NCBI RefSeq assembly: GCF_027172205.1
Contig: NC_070614.1
Span: forward strand, 33,160,001 to 33,224,000
Length of the DNA: 64,000 nt
Source: Podarcis raffonei
Taxonomy: Eukaryota > Chordata > Lepidosauria > Squamata > Lacertidae
Direction: 5' to 3'
A program made the translations under genes and the position numbers. This document shows, one piece after another, positions 37,200-49,900 of the stretch (position 1 is the stretch's first letter; each line of letters opens with the position of its first letter). The notes beneath the pieces were generated by a model. It saw only the letters and a program-made list of their open reading frames with translations, had not been told where the DNA came from and did no database searches.

Positions 37200-40100
37200 C
37201 TGCGAAATGGAAGAGGTGTTTCAATATTTTAAGCATTTAACACATAAAAATGCAACAATAGTTATATTTGCAGATGTCTAATTAACTATAGAAGTTAGTA
37301 GCAATTCATCCTTTCATCTTCTTGCACTTTTTACCTGACAACACAATAGTATCATCTCTTTCCCTCAATCACACTTTCCCATTCACTGTCTAAATGCCTC
37401 TCTCTGTTTTCTTTTTAAAAATATTTTTAAGAATCTTTAATACAAACTATCTTCATAGATATTCAATGAATCTATGTTCTCTGTATTAATGAGGTCAACT
37501 TGGGTGGTGAATGATAAAGGATGAAAAAGTTAATAACACCAGGCAGTGTAGAATGGAAGAGAACTTTGATCAGTATATTCTTTTTCATGATTGAAGTAGG
37601 CCTGAATGTCTGTTTTGGGGGGAGATTCCCTTTGCCTAGATGGCTTATTATTTCTGCCTTCCACTATATTAATCCATGTTTAATATATTGTTGATTGTTC
37701 TTTGTTTTTATTATGCTGATATATTTCTTCAGCCGAAATGCATTCGCTGGTCTCCTGATGGTTTATTTAAAAGAAGTATTTTAAAAAGAATTTTGGTCTC
37801 TCTCTTTGGGCACTATCCTCTCACCCACTGGAGCAAGTGAAGAATCTCATTTTCACTGTGAATATATCAATAATAAATACTTAAGCTTATTAATATCAAT
37901 TGGTCTCTCAATACCCTTCTTGTCAGAGATCATCCCATTGGGACACAGAGCACAGTCATAGCAGCAAAATTTCTCTCCTTCCTTCTTTTTCCTGCTAGAG
38001 CCCGGATAGCAGCTGTCAGTGCACACAGAACGAGGCAGAACCTATATAGAAACATGAAAGATGATCAGCAATAAGAGTGTTCTTTTCTTTAGAGTGGTAG
38101 ATTTGCAAAGAGTCTGTTGATCTGACCCAATCTGGCGAAGGGCGTGAGAGGACTGTCTCTCCATGGTGCCATGGTTTAAATTTCCCACAGTCATGCCCTC
38201 CTTTGGCACTGATTAGTTAGTGGGGCCCGGCCTCTGAGAGGGGTCCCACCCAGCTCCACTGGGGCGAAGCGGCAGTGAGAAGGGTGCAAGTCTCCGTACC
38301 TGGTCGGATTACCTGCTGGGCCTGGGGCCTGGCTGCAACTCCACACACCAAATAAGGTGAGCAGACTTGCTAGCACTGAACAAACTCATTTGACATGCCA
38401 TCAAATTTTCTCAATTTCAGTTTGGAATGGAATTTCCAAGACTTTTGAAGGCCTGCCTCAACAGTGAGGGAATGTCAAATCACAGAATCTGATGGAGTTG
38501 CCTGAGCTGTCTTTTGACATCACACCACTTTGCTGAATAGTGAGGGTAGGCTTTATATTCAAGGGGGGGGGGGATAAGGAGATGGGAATATGTATGTTTC
38601 TCCATTTGAGCTTGTTTTCCCCTCTAAATATATAATTTTCAAACAAAATCAAGAGCATATGAACAAATCTCTTCACAGCTGCTATATTCACAACTAAACA
38701 TACCGGTAATTACATTTGAGTATACATTGGAGTTTTATGACTGACAGTAATGTTACAACTCTGGAAGTGACCATTTAAGTTATATCTGCCCTCATTCCCA
38801 GGATGTAAAAATAACCAAGAAGGTTATAAAGTCCCTTTGAAGATAAGACCTGGTTAATGATGTAACAAGAGATTCTGTAACTTTTTTGAAGGATAAATAA
38901 TGGAAATGCATGATAATTTTTGAACAGTTTCCTGGTTTATTCATTTATTTAAAGATATGCAAGCATGAACTCAGAAAAAAACACACATGGACTACTTTGA
39001 AAATATAGATTAATCCTCATAAAGAAGGAATTTAAAATAGCAGCAGCAGCAGCAAAAGAGGGGGGAAAGGGGGGAAAAGAATGCTGTCAAACACAATTCC
39101 GTACCTTAAGAGATGACAGAATGCTGAATTGACTTAATTGACATTTTCTTTCTTAAATATCCAAACATTCCCCAGAAGAGAAACTTGCAGATGATCTTGG
39201 AGAGAATGCAAGGACATACCAAGGTGTAAGCAGAATACCCCTTTCTTAAGGGAAGAGGTACATATGGTAATTTACAAGTTCACTATATGTAGATTTTGTC
39301 TCACCAGCAACTGGACATAGCTACAGATTACTTTTACACAGTTCAAAATAATTACATTATTATTATTATATAATAATAGAAAGGGGTGTTATTGTTTAGT
39401 TTAGTTTTTGGTTTTATTATCCATTTTGTGTATTTATCTTGTATTTTTATTCTGTGAACTGTCCTGATTTCTATGGATGAGGGGAGCTACAAAAATTTAA
39501 TAAAAGATTAATGATAATAATATTATGTCTTACCTGATTAAAGCTTTGATGCCACACAATCTGGTCATAATTCATTGTCAATTCATCACCTAGAGGAGCC
39601 TGAGGTTCTAGGCTTCCAACTTTTACTCTGACCACTGAGCCATTGGGGAACATCATCCAGTTTGTAATATCAAAGCCTGCAACTAATTCTCTATTTTCAT
39701 TAAAGTGGATCGTGTCTCCAATACTGTTATTGAATATGATGCTTCTTAGAAAATGATGAACCTAGATTCAAAATGAATATGAAGAATAGGATAACTATGT
39801 TTTAAATGATTTCAATGAGATTCACAAAGAGCCATCTTACAGCTACTATTTTTTACAGTAGGAAAGTAATTGAGAGAGAGATCTGCTTTTGCAATGGGAC
39901 CATCTTCACTCAGCTGCACCTCCTAAATTTTCTCTGGAGGGTTGTGTCATGGTATTGATGGAGAATGAAGGGGAAGAGGAGAAACAGGCAGAAGAAGGGG
40001 GGGCAGGAAGTGATGGTGGAGGAAAGAAGGGAAAGTGAGGAGGAGGAATGACTCACAGATGTTGGACCGGAGCCTCAACACCGCACAGGAAGCTCTGGCA

Positions 40101-42011
40101 CGGACAGTGAAGCAATGCCTGTTCCATCTGCCCAGGAAAGGAGAGTGTTAAAGAGGAGGGGACAGAGACATCACATGAGAATTTCACGCCTTTTCTACTG
40201 GAGAAGGGGCGGCCGTAAGGCACTCCAAGAATCTGAGCCGGAGGATTCAGATGCATGATTATGTGTCCTGCTTGTACAGATGTAAAATAAAGGATGTATA
40301 TATGTATCCCTGAGTGAGCAGAGTCATTTCTTGCGGAGAGCGCTCACAAGCCATCACAGGTTGGAGGAGTCCGTCAAACATCTTTACAGAAAATGCAGAG
40401 AGAGAAGAGGGGGTAGGAGGGAGATGACCTTGTGCACACTCCAATTTAGCACTGGGTTGAATTCCTCTCTACATGTGGGGACCTATCCACCAAGCTGTCA
40501 TTTCCTTCCATTTGTTTTGATGTGAATTTCTTACTGCAAATAATTTTGAAATGGACTACATCATAATGAGAGCAACACTATTGATCAATATGGATTCATA
40601 AAATACAACGAAAGAACCTGAGTGAATTTTTGTTTAATGGAGACATATGGAGCCTTTAATCTCTGCTTGTTTGCCTGCTTTCTAATAAATAAATAAATAA
40701 ATATTGGATTTTCATTCCTATCTAAAGACAGTTGCAAATCCAGAAATACCCACTTCCCACTTCCAAATAACGTTCTATAATTGGAGCTGGATTAACATAT
40801 ACAAGAACAATAACCTGAAAACAACTTTAGTACACTGTTTCCTGAAACAGTTCCTTTTACCTCTGTATTAAAAGCTAGCTTACTTTTTTTAAAAAAAAAA
40901 CAATCAAACACTGAATTATCATTACCTGCCACGGTTGCACATTCTGTAATAGCAATCTGTTCCTTTTATCCAAACTTCTACGCTTTGAGGTTGATTTGTA
41001 AATGGCTTGCAAAGCATGTGCAACAGCATATACAGCATTGTAGATACTGTAGCTGTGACCTGTCATTTTCATTTCAAATAATATTCCAGGAATGCTCTCC
41101 AGCTTTTCCTCTCCACTACAGGCACTCTCGTCATCCTCCATGAGCATTTTTAATGAACAGCTGAAGGCCTGTTCCCAAAAGTCCTGGATAAAACCATCTT
41201 CTTTCGACCAGGAAGGATTTAATGTTTGAATGAAGTTTTGGAATCCTAGTGGCTGATCTGAGTGAACAGTGAAGGATAAGGAGCCATGGAAAGTTTGCAT
41301 TTCCCAATTCTTTTGAAGAGACATTGATGTGAAATCCCAGTGAGATGTAATAATCCATACTTTCTCCAGCGGAGGCAACTCAGTGAAGCGTGCTAGAAAT
41401 AGCAATATTCTCAAAACTCGAAAGGATGGGTTTTCTCCATGTACAAAAAATGTGTTGGCTTTTCTCTGAATGATAATTGCATAACTTTTCCAGTGTTGTA
41501 GAAGCAACTGTATCAGCTCTTCTACGTAGCTCCATCGTGGTAATCTTATAATAAAAGCATAGCAGATGCCATTCTCAGAAAGCAAAGGCAGCATTGTCTG
41601 TAGGAATCTGTCCCCTTTGTCATTGTCCACAGCCAAGAGCCCAACCCATGTCCATCCAAAATGCTGAAATAACCGGACAGCTCCCATGTACTGGTGGGCT
41701 TCGTTTGGGACCATATGGTACAAGAAAGGGGAACTTATTCTCTCATCCTGTGATGGCAAAAATGTTCCATAAGTGAGCTGAAATAAAAATTAAAGGAATT
41801 ATTTTCAGATGAGAAAAAGAGCTACATTGTAGAATCATAGCACTAGCACTGGTCACCAGGTCTTATTGTAATTAAATACTCCTTCCTTAGGCATATAAGT
41901 GTGCCTGGTCTACAACTGGCCCCATGGGTTTTTATAGCTGGACCACTAACCAAAACTGTTGAATGGCACTCTTCAGTACCTATGCCACTGAGCCTTTAGT
42001 AACAACAATGG

Positions 42012-42059
<48 letters not shown>

Positions 42060-44336
42060 GAAAGTGGTGTTGGGGGATGAGTGTTCAGACCCCTGGGTTC
42101 TCACTTGTGGGGTGCCTCAGGGTTCCATCCTCTCCCCCATGCTTTTTAATATCTATATGAGGCTCAGGAGAAAGGAGCGGAACCACTGTATAAACAGTGC
42201 CCCCAGCTCCCAGCTCCTCAAGACGGTCCAGAAGGATGTCATGATCGATGGTCTCAAAAGCTGCTGATATATACAGCAGAAATAGGAAACAGCTTCAACC
42301 TTCGTCCCTAGCCCGCTAGAGATCATCAACCAGCGCAACCAAGGCAGTTTCAGTCCCATGATGAGGCCTGAATCCTGATCAAGGATGAGCACCAAACTAT
42401 GGACCTACTCTTTCAGAGGCAGAGTGGGGTCTCTTTAAGAGTGGGCTGCATATCAATCAGCCATGCCACATGCCCACCTAGTAGCAGAAACACATTATTG
42501 TCTGAATCAATCTTTTCTTTTTTGGCCCTTATCCGGTCTATTATTGCAACCAGATAACAATTCAGAAAATCCAATACTTCATCAGCAGAATTTCAATTTT
42601 ATTCTTGCCTACTGAGGTCTTAACCATTCTTCCCAAGTGGATGGCATTGGGATTCCTTCCAGCTCTTCATGTAAGTATTTGAAGAAAATGCTGAAGTCTT
42701 CCTCGTGCAAGACAGAACCCTGCACCACACAACTCAAAACCTCACTTCATTTAAAGAGGAGTAGTTGATAATCACTCCTTTAGTATCCTTTTGTACTGTA
42801 AGTCCACCTATTGGAATCACCATCAAGCATTTAACCAATTTTCTCACCAAATCATCAAAAGAAACTTTATGTAATGTGTTTCTGAAATCAGGGGGGTATA
42901 TCACAATTGTGAAATCTCCATGCCTTCATGCACTAAACATACCTGAGGAGTCTTCTTGCTTGCCAAAATCACTGCAATGTTAGCAGAGATCTCAAAGAAA
43001 CATTCTCCAATGAGTGCTATCATATTGTTATGGTTGTGGCAGCTGAAGTTGGGGACAAACCTTTGTTGTGTGGAAAGGAGGCTCAGAGTGGCCTTGTAGG
43101 TCATCCTTGCATTGAAGTAACTATTGAGGATGTGGAAGCCAAGAGTGATGTTTGGCAAGATTGTGGGATTCTCATTGATCTCTTTGACAGCAAATGCTAA
43201 AGCCAGAATATGCTGGTAGTTCTTAGGCACTGAACTGTAATAAGGATTGCAGCTGTTTAACAAAACGACCACAGCAATGACAACAAGGATCTGTTATCTT
43301 CATCATCTTCTGAATCCTTGCAAGTTTGAGGCAAAACAAGGGACCATAGAAGACAATAGATTTTTTTCAAAAAAATGACATCTGAAGTAGACATATTCCC
43401 CCTGAATAGCCAGGTTCTTTAAATGCATTGGGATCATTCTGGATGTTAATATATTGTTCCACAAACCTATTCTCCACATTCAATCACATGCCCTCACTGG
43501 CAAACACAACAATCCAAAGTGTCTCTCTCTCTGTGTGTGTTTATCTTCATGCTGATTCCATACAAAATCAGCCATAGTAGGTCATTTGAAATTAATGGAC
43601 ATGACTAACTGGGGCTTAATGAGATTAGGGAATCTAACTTAATGTATGTAGATTTGGGGTATGTGTTGCATTTGAATGAAGCTTGCATATGAGGACAGAT
43701 TATTAATAGAGATTCAAGAAATATTCAAGATCAATCAGGCTCCCTCCACATTGTTTCAAACCAAATCTAGGTCCTGCAAAGCATCCTGCTAAATTTGGGG
43801 ACAAAAAGGGTGATTGCCACTGCCTCCGAATTATTTGCAACATTTCTTCCCAAGTGCTGATAACTGATTATTTGTATGGTGGCTGCAGGCCAAATTCTCA
43901 AATTACTTTCTACCCCCCCACCTCATCCCATGATTTACAGTTGGAAGTTTGCAGGTTCCCCTTTTCTCATGGAATAAAGTTAACATATTCTTACAACACA
44001 GTGTTGCATTATGATATCTTCTCATTTAGTGTGGCCTGAACATAGAATGAGAGAGAGTAAAGAAATTATGACTTACATAGGTTCATCAATCAATGTCTGC
44101 ATAGGCTGTTCTGTGAAAGAGAGGTTATCGTAGTTTAAGAACACCTGGGAAACAATCTCCCCAATGATTATATCACCTGGCTTAAAAAAGTTATGAGGAG
44201 TAGGGAGGGGATCATCATATATGCTGCAGTTAATGGAATGTGTCTTGGATGCAGTTTGACACAACAGTGCAAGCAGCAACACGACCACTAGCATGATCCT
44301 GGTGAGAAAATTTTGCCTCCCAAAATAGGTTACCAT
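36298..44336 (-). CDS. V2R gene C, complete six-exon receptor (886 aa)
   Basis: The exons are 1 44077-44336, 2 42943-43234, 3 40926-41777, 4 39534-39761, 5 37915-38041 and 6 36298-37199; the sum is 2661 nt including the TGA stop. All are open with GT/AG borders (exon 5 donor GTATTG). By residue, the signal peptide is about 13-28, the flytrap domain runs to about 544, the cysteine-rich domain spans 545-607 (exon 5 plus the first Cys residues of exon 6) and the transmembrane region is about 620-875. Compared with D, the cysteine-rich loop reads EEKYPNKHQ for EDQYPNKDQ, and TM-region changes include LSYMGS for LGYMGS and KGKNTVAVE for [10 protein letters not shown] solo LTR sits in intron 3 and LINE pieces in intron 2. 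Confidence 0.93.
38160..38390. repeat. GC-rich block in intron 4 of C
   Basis: This is the counterpart of 29030-29260 in gene D (shared CCACCCAGCTCCACTGG and GGCCTGGGGCCTGGCTGCA-like words). Unclassified. Confidence 0.45.
39945..40358 (+). mobile_element. Solo LTR with 5-bp target duplication in intron 3 of C
   Basis: The 414-bp unit starts TGTCATGG and ends CATCACA. GGTTG at 39940-39944 is repeated at 40359-40363. An AATAAA lies at 40286-40291. Gene D lacks the unit at the matching place, so it is younger than the C/D duplication. No internal retroviral part is present. The exact LTR family is not identified. Confidence 0.75.
40926..41777 (-). CDS. V2R C exon 3, ligand-binding domain
   Basis: This 852-nt open exon runs from [15 protein letters not shown] to NVQPWQ. 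Its flanks match D and E. The variable patch (about 41373-41537) reads [20 protein letters not shown] and [19 protein letters not shown]. Confidence 0.93.
42008..42058. repeat. (AAT)n microsatellite
   Basis: A run of about 16 AAT units next to the LINE fragment in intron 2 of gene C. Confidence 0.9.
42062..42390. mobile_element. Two LINE reverse-transcriptase pieces in opposite orientation
   Basis: The plus strand at 42064-42165 reads [20 protein letters not shown]. The minus strand at about 42165-42390 reads [20 protein letters not shown]. Both are parts of an L2/CR1-type reverse transcriptase that are normally collinear, so an inversion has occurred inside the copy. It is decayed and lies in intron 2 of gene C. 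Confidence 0.7.
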
Positions 44337-44620
44337 GTTTCAGAATCAGCTGGTGGAAAACATACCTGCACATAAAAAGGGGAACAGACCCAACAGAGAA
44401 TGATACACTCCTGCCTATGCCTGGATCCAATTCTCAAAAACACAAGGTTTTATATCTTTTTTATATTTTGGTTGTGGAGCTTGCTAATGACGTTTCTCTG
44501 TCTATCGTGTTAAGAGAATTGAGACCAGTGATTTTGAGAAAGATAGCTGTGATTACAGTTTCCCAAGAGGGATGATGTCGTTTCAAGTTGAATCATGCTT
44601 GACAAAAGCTACTAGGAGTT
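44337..44620 (-). promoter_or_regulatory. Short promoter and leader of V2R gene C with upstream ORF
   Basis: TATAAAA at 44448-44454 is about 112 bp from the ATG at 44336, and the GGATCCAGGCATAGGCAGG block follows the TATA. As in D, the stretch separating TATA from ATG in E, F and G is missing. A six-codon upstream ORF lies at 44346-44363, and a second upstream ATG overlaps the main start in another frame. Confidence 0.55.
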
Positions 44621-44639
44621 TTGTAAGCATTGTGTATAG

Positions 44640-44830
44640 CTCCACTACCCAGTCTTGTATACCCCAGGCCCCATCATCAATGGTAACAAATGCTGACGAG
44701 AGATCAAAAAGCAGTAGTAAGTTTGCACTTCCCCTGTCCTGCTCTCTGCAAAGGCCATCCATCAGAATGACCAAGGCAACCATGGCCAGGCCTGAACCCA
44801 GATTGGAATGGGTTTAAATAATCTGCATCC
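44640..44830 (-). mobile_element. LINE reverse-transcriptase fragment
   Basis: Minus-strand reading gives MVALVILMDGLCREQDRGSA and LLLLFDLSSAFVTIDD, the conserved palm region of L2/CR1-type LINEs. It is short and broken. Confidence 0.6.
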
Positions 44831-46005
44831 TCCAAAAATGCTTGTAGCTGCCCACATGGTCCTCACCACCTCTCCCCTCCTTCAAGGGGGGTATTGGCAA
44901 CTGGCTGATATCTTTTGCAATCCTGTTGCCGGCCAAGATGGAGTAGCCTGTAGTAGCACAGGCTCTTTTAAAGATAAAATATGTGTGCTTGGGCTCTCTT
45001 TCTGTTGCATCTATCCAGCAGGGAAACTCAGGCAAGTGGTTAAATTCACCACAGAAAACAACTATTTAGCAGAGTTGTCTTTACAAGACCAACATACACC
45101 ACTATGCATACACACACTATTTACAGATTGTCCAAATAATTTGCTCTCACCATAGCCCATAGATGATTCTATGCTTCAAAGTCTTTGCTGTGTTAAAATC
45201 CACACCCAAGTCCTAAGTTCAAAGTCCTGCAATTGATAGAGCTTGCTGAATGCAACCCTGTTTAGGGAACTTTTTAAGGTTTGATGTTTTATCGTGTTTT
45301 TAATATTCTGCTGGGATTTACCCAGAGTGGCTGGGGAAACTGAGCCAGATGGGCCAAGTATAAATAATAAATTATTATTATATCATTATTTCCAAACTTT
45401 TCCCCCATTTGAATCCACAGTTTCCACAGATAGCCATCAACAATTCATGCGACCACCTACCACGACACACTCAGCATTCTTTAACTAAGTCATTTTATAA
45501 ACAAAATGGCTTTCCAAATCCTCATAGAAACATGGGTAAGAGAGTCACAATATATCTGCATGTGCATTGTGGGGAAAGAGTAATCTCTGCTGATTCATGG
45601 ATAATTAACCCATTAACTGTATTCCTTAACACTTTATTTCCCTATGTTTCCAAAATAAAGGAGATACAAAGTATAATAAAGCTGGCTAATCTCTTCTGTC
45701 AGGGATGATAGGAAGTCAATGATACATAGTGAGGAAAGACTCCACTATTCTAGTATTGCCTCCATGTTTCCTAATAGCCACAGAGGAAGGTAGGGAGGTG
45801 TATTGGACCTCTCTTATCTTGGAAGGAGCTGTTAGATTCAACCATATCCTGGGCTTACCTTCATGATAGCACACAATGCAGGTAGATACAAGATGAATCA
45901 AATAGCAAAACCACATAAGACTGTGCTAGGTTCCCCTCACAAAAATATTTTCCTTTGCTCTTGCACGCTCTCTCTAAATATAAATATAAAATAAAGACAT
46001 GACTT
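44831..46005. other. Intergenic region between genes B and C
   Basis: It contains an L2/CR1-type LINE 3' end at about 45230-45385 on the plus strand (CCAGAGTGGCTGGGGAAACT, AGCCAGATGGGCC, ATT tail). The remainder is AT-rich with no gene seen. Confidence 0.55.
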
Positions 46006-46907
46006 TCACTTGGTTTTCCTTATAATGTGCTGTCTGCTGTTCAACTCTGGCCTCAGCACAATGATGTAACATTTAGGAAAAAAGATACCAACCAGTAATC
46101 CTGCACTGGATGATAAGATGGAGAAAATCTCCACAGCTACCATGTATTTTCCTTTGGTGCTCAGGTAGGTTGGGACAAAAGATAACCACACGCTGCAAAA
46201 CACCAACATGCTGAAAGTGATGAACTTGGCTTCATTGAAGCTGTCAGGTAACTTCCTGGCAAGAAAAGCCACAATGAAACTGATTATGGCCAGGGAACCC
46301 ATATAGCCCAAGACACAGTAAAACATGGTAGCTGAATTCTCATTACACTGCAGTGTGATTTTTCCATGCAATGAGTGCATGTCTGTATCAGGGAATGGAG
46401 GGAAAGTACTTAACCAAAGAGTGCAAATACCAGCCTGAGCGAAGGAACAACAAAGGACAATAGAATTTGCTACACCTTTCCCCACCCATTTCCTCATATT
46501 GGCCCCTGGTTTGGTTGCCATGAATGCCAGAACTACAGTGATTGTCTTTGCCAACACAGAGGAAAGAGCCACGGAGAAAACAAGGCCAAAAGCAGTTTGT
46601 TGTAGAAGGCAGGTCACTCTTCCAGGATTCCCAATGAACAGAAAAGAGCAGAGGAAGCAAAGGAGGAGGGAGATGAGGAGGATGTAGGTGAGGGTCCGGT
46701 TGTTGGCCTTGACTATGGGGGTTTCCCTGTGCTTAATAAAAATTAAGAGCACTGAAATTGTGATGAAAGAGAAAGAAATAGCCAAGCTAGTTAAGGCAAT
46801 CCCTAAATCTTCTTTGTAAGAGAGGTAGCTTAGAAACTTGGGAATACACTCAGTTTGGTCCTTGTTGGGATACTGGTCTTCTGGACATTTGACACAGCCA
46901 TCCATGT
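46006..46907 (-). CDS. V2R B exon 6, seven-transmembrane domain
   Basis: This 902-nt open exon has the core [20 protein letters not shown] and [13 protein letters not shown] (B/E type) and ends [30 protein letters not shown] has Val-Gly where the others have Gly-Cys, so the usual cysteine at the end of TM7 is missing. Confidence 0.93.
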
Positions 46908-49900
46908 CTGAAAGAAGAGAATATTTCAATACACTATGGCTGAGAAAAGAAACAAAAAGCTAGAGTAGTTGTAAGTATTTCCATTTATTTACCAACATAT
47001 ACAGTGGAACCTTGGTTCCTGAACGGCTTAGTTGCCAAACAAATAGGCTCCCAAATGCTACAACCCCGGAAGTACATGTTCTGGTTTGGGAATGTTTTTA
47101 GGAAGCTGAGCATCCGATGTGGCTTCCACTTGAGTGCAGGAAGCTCCTGCAGCCAACTGGAAGCCGCACCTTCATTTTTGAACAGTTTCAGGACTTGAAC
47201 GGAATCCCAGAATGGATTAAGTTCAAGAACCAATGTACCACTGTAAAAGAAGTCACTTCTATAATCTAGTGAGAATACACCCTTTTGTGCTGTTACGGGT
47301 TTTTTTGCCAACTGGCCTTTTTAATACTGTTTACAAAATGTCTAATTCATTTTTAAAAATTATTTTTAAAAACTACTTTCATATACATTAACTGGAAACA
47401 TATTCTCCAAATAAATAAATCTACATTTTTAGCAGGATGTTTTTTTTGTTTTTTTTTGCTGTGTATTTTAAGATATCATAACCACATTTAACATAATGGT
47501 TCCTGAGATCAAGAAAATGGGTTTTGTCTCTGCTTGGATGCCACTTTGAAGTAAGATGTTGGACTGAAACTATCACAACTGCATTGATTTTAACCGCTGA
47601 TTTCAAAACTACATTGATTTTTTGTTACTTGGAATTCCTGAGCAAAATCAGGTATGAGGCTTCTAGAAATAAATAATATTATCTTATGGAAATTATGTCT
47701 CTTACCCTTTTGGTTAGAGAACATCCCTTCTGGACACGGAACACAATCATAACAGCAAAATTTCGCTCCCTCCTTCTTTCTCCTATTGAAGCCAGGATAG
47801 CAGTTCTTATTACATATAGAAAGGGGTAGCACCTACATAGAAACATAATAGATGTTAGCAAAAAAAGAGTGTTGTTTTTTATAGAATGGTAGAACTTCAA
47901 ATAGTGGGTACTGACATTAAATTATGACATTAGAGATGATAGCAAATTTCTCCCAACTTCAGTTTGGAAGGAAATTTCATCTGAAAGATGAGGCAAGCTT
48001 TAGATTGCAGAAACTGATATAGTTTCTTTTCTACATAAATGATTTGATACAAAAAAAGTAAATTCATCTCGTCTAAACCTACACAAAGCTGTTCTCTCCC
48101 TAGAGAACCATAATTAAATTTCATTAAGCACATTGGTTATGAAGAGAAGTGATCCAACTCTGAGGGTGACCACTGAAAAAGAATTGCTGCCCTCAGACCC
48201 AGAACACAGAAAAGTCTAGCAAGATAAATGTCCAAGAAGTAAGAAAATATTCTGTGAAGTTTTATTAGGAATAAAGATAGATTGCAATGCAATGTTTTAA
48301 AAAGTATAGCAATTAACTTGCAGCAGGTTTTAAAGCAGTGATTAAGTGTCATGACTTTGTGCCATTTTGTTAATTATCCCTTTATTAAAAGAGGAAAAAA
48401 AATAATGAGGTCAGTAATAAACTGTGAGCTCCCTCAGAACCACAGACTAATGCATATGAATTAGACAAATGCAGTATCACTATTGCTTCTTTAAAAAGAT
48501 GGGAAAGAACTATAGGGTGTTTGTTTGATGGTTTGTCTGCTTGCTTTTTAAAAAAAGGTTGGCAAGGATACTACCAAGCATAATTCAGAATGCGATGATC
48601 AGGTGGAATGATAAACAGAGCTAATGGACATTTTCTGTCATGGGCCAAGAGTCAGCTTTACCTGCTGAGCAGCAACCTGAAGGAGCAGACAGCAAAGTGA
48701 CTCCACCTGCTGCTGATCAGCCTTCTTGCTCCTGATGAGAACCAGATGGCTCCAGCTTTTTTAAGCAGGGTTTCCAGCCTCAGTCAGTTGCTGGAAACAA
48801 CATTCACTGTTCTTGGCCAGATCTTGCTGCTTCTTGCTTATCGTGACTTTGAACCCTCAGCTTTCTTGACCCCTGAATCGTCTGACTACATGAACTGAGA
48901 TATTCCTGTCCTTAGGACTGGACTGGACCTTGTACAGTGGTACCTCGGGTTAAGTACTTAATTTGTTCCGGAGGTTCGTTCTTAACCTGAAACTGTTCTT
49001 AACCTGAAGCACCACTTTAGCTAATGGGGCCTCCTGTTGCCACTGTGCAGCCGGAGCACAATTTCTGTTCTCATCCTGAAGCAAAGTTCTTAACCCGAGG
49101 TAATATTTCTGGGTTAGCGGAGTCTGTAACCTGAAGCGTATGTAACCTGAAGCGTATGTAACCAGAGGTACCACTGTATATGGACTCTGCCTCCAGGCAA
49201 GTACCCCCCACGTCTTGGCTGGTTGGCTGGCTTCTCCCTCCACTGAGCTCTGCCGTGGCTGGCACCACAGGTCTACGGCATTTCCCCTCTGATATATTCA
49301 AATAATTGCCACTATGTCTCACCTGATTAAAGTGTTGATGCCATACAATTTGGTCATCATCAATGGTTAACTCTTTGCCCGGAGGAGCATGAGGTTCCAG
49401 TCTTCCAACTTTTCCTCTAACCACTGAGCCATTGTGGAACATTATCCAATTTGTAACATCTAAAACAGTATCTAGTTCCCCATTTTCATCAAAGCACACA
49501 GTTTCTCCAACACTGTTATTGTATATGGTGTGCCTTAAAAATTGATGGATCTAGAAACAAAGAGAATTTGAAGAAAAGGCCAACTAGGTCTTAAATTTAT
49601 TTCAATGAGCTTCACAAACAATGCCCATACACATTTTTTCCTTTGAAAGTATAGGTGGAGGCATCATCAATCTAGATGTCATTTCTTTCCATTATTGTAT
49701 ATGTGGGTTTCACTGTTTTGTAATGAGTTTCATACTGCTTATCCACAATATATGTATAAACGCCAATAACAACAAAAAGCAAAACAAAGCAATTTTGGTG
49801 TAATAGTCTTATTTCATCAGCATTCATTTTATCTCTGAATGAAAACCTAGCCTCATGTGGGTGGTGCTAGTGGGGATTACCTGCCATAGTTGCACATCCC

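Noticed and set aside
44230-44430. 66-aa frame overlapping the start of gene C
   Set aside because: It begins in the promoter/leader and overlaps exon 1 in another frame. It is counted only as an upstream ATG, not as a gene.
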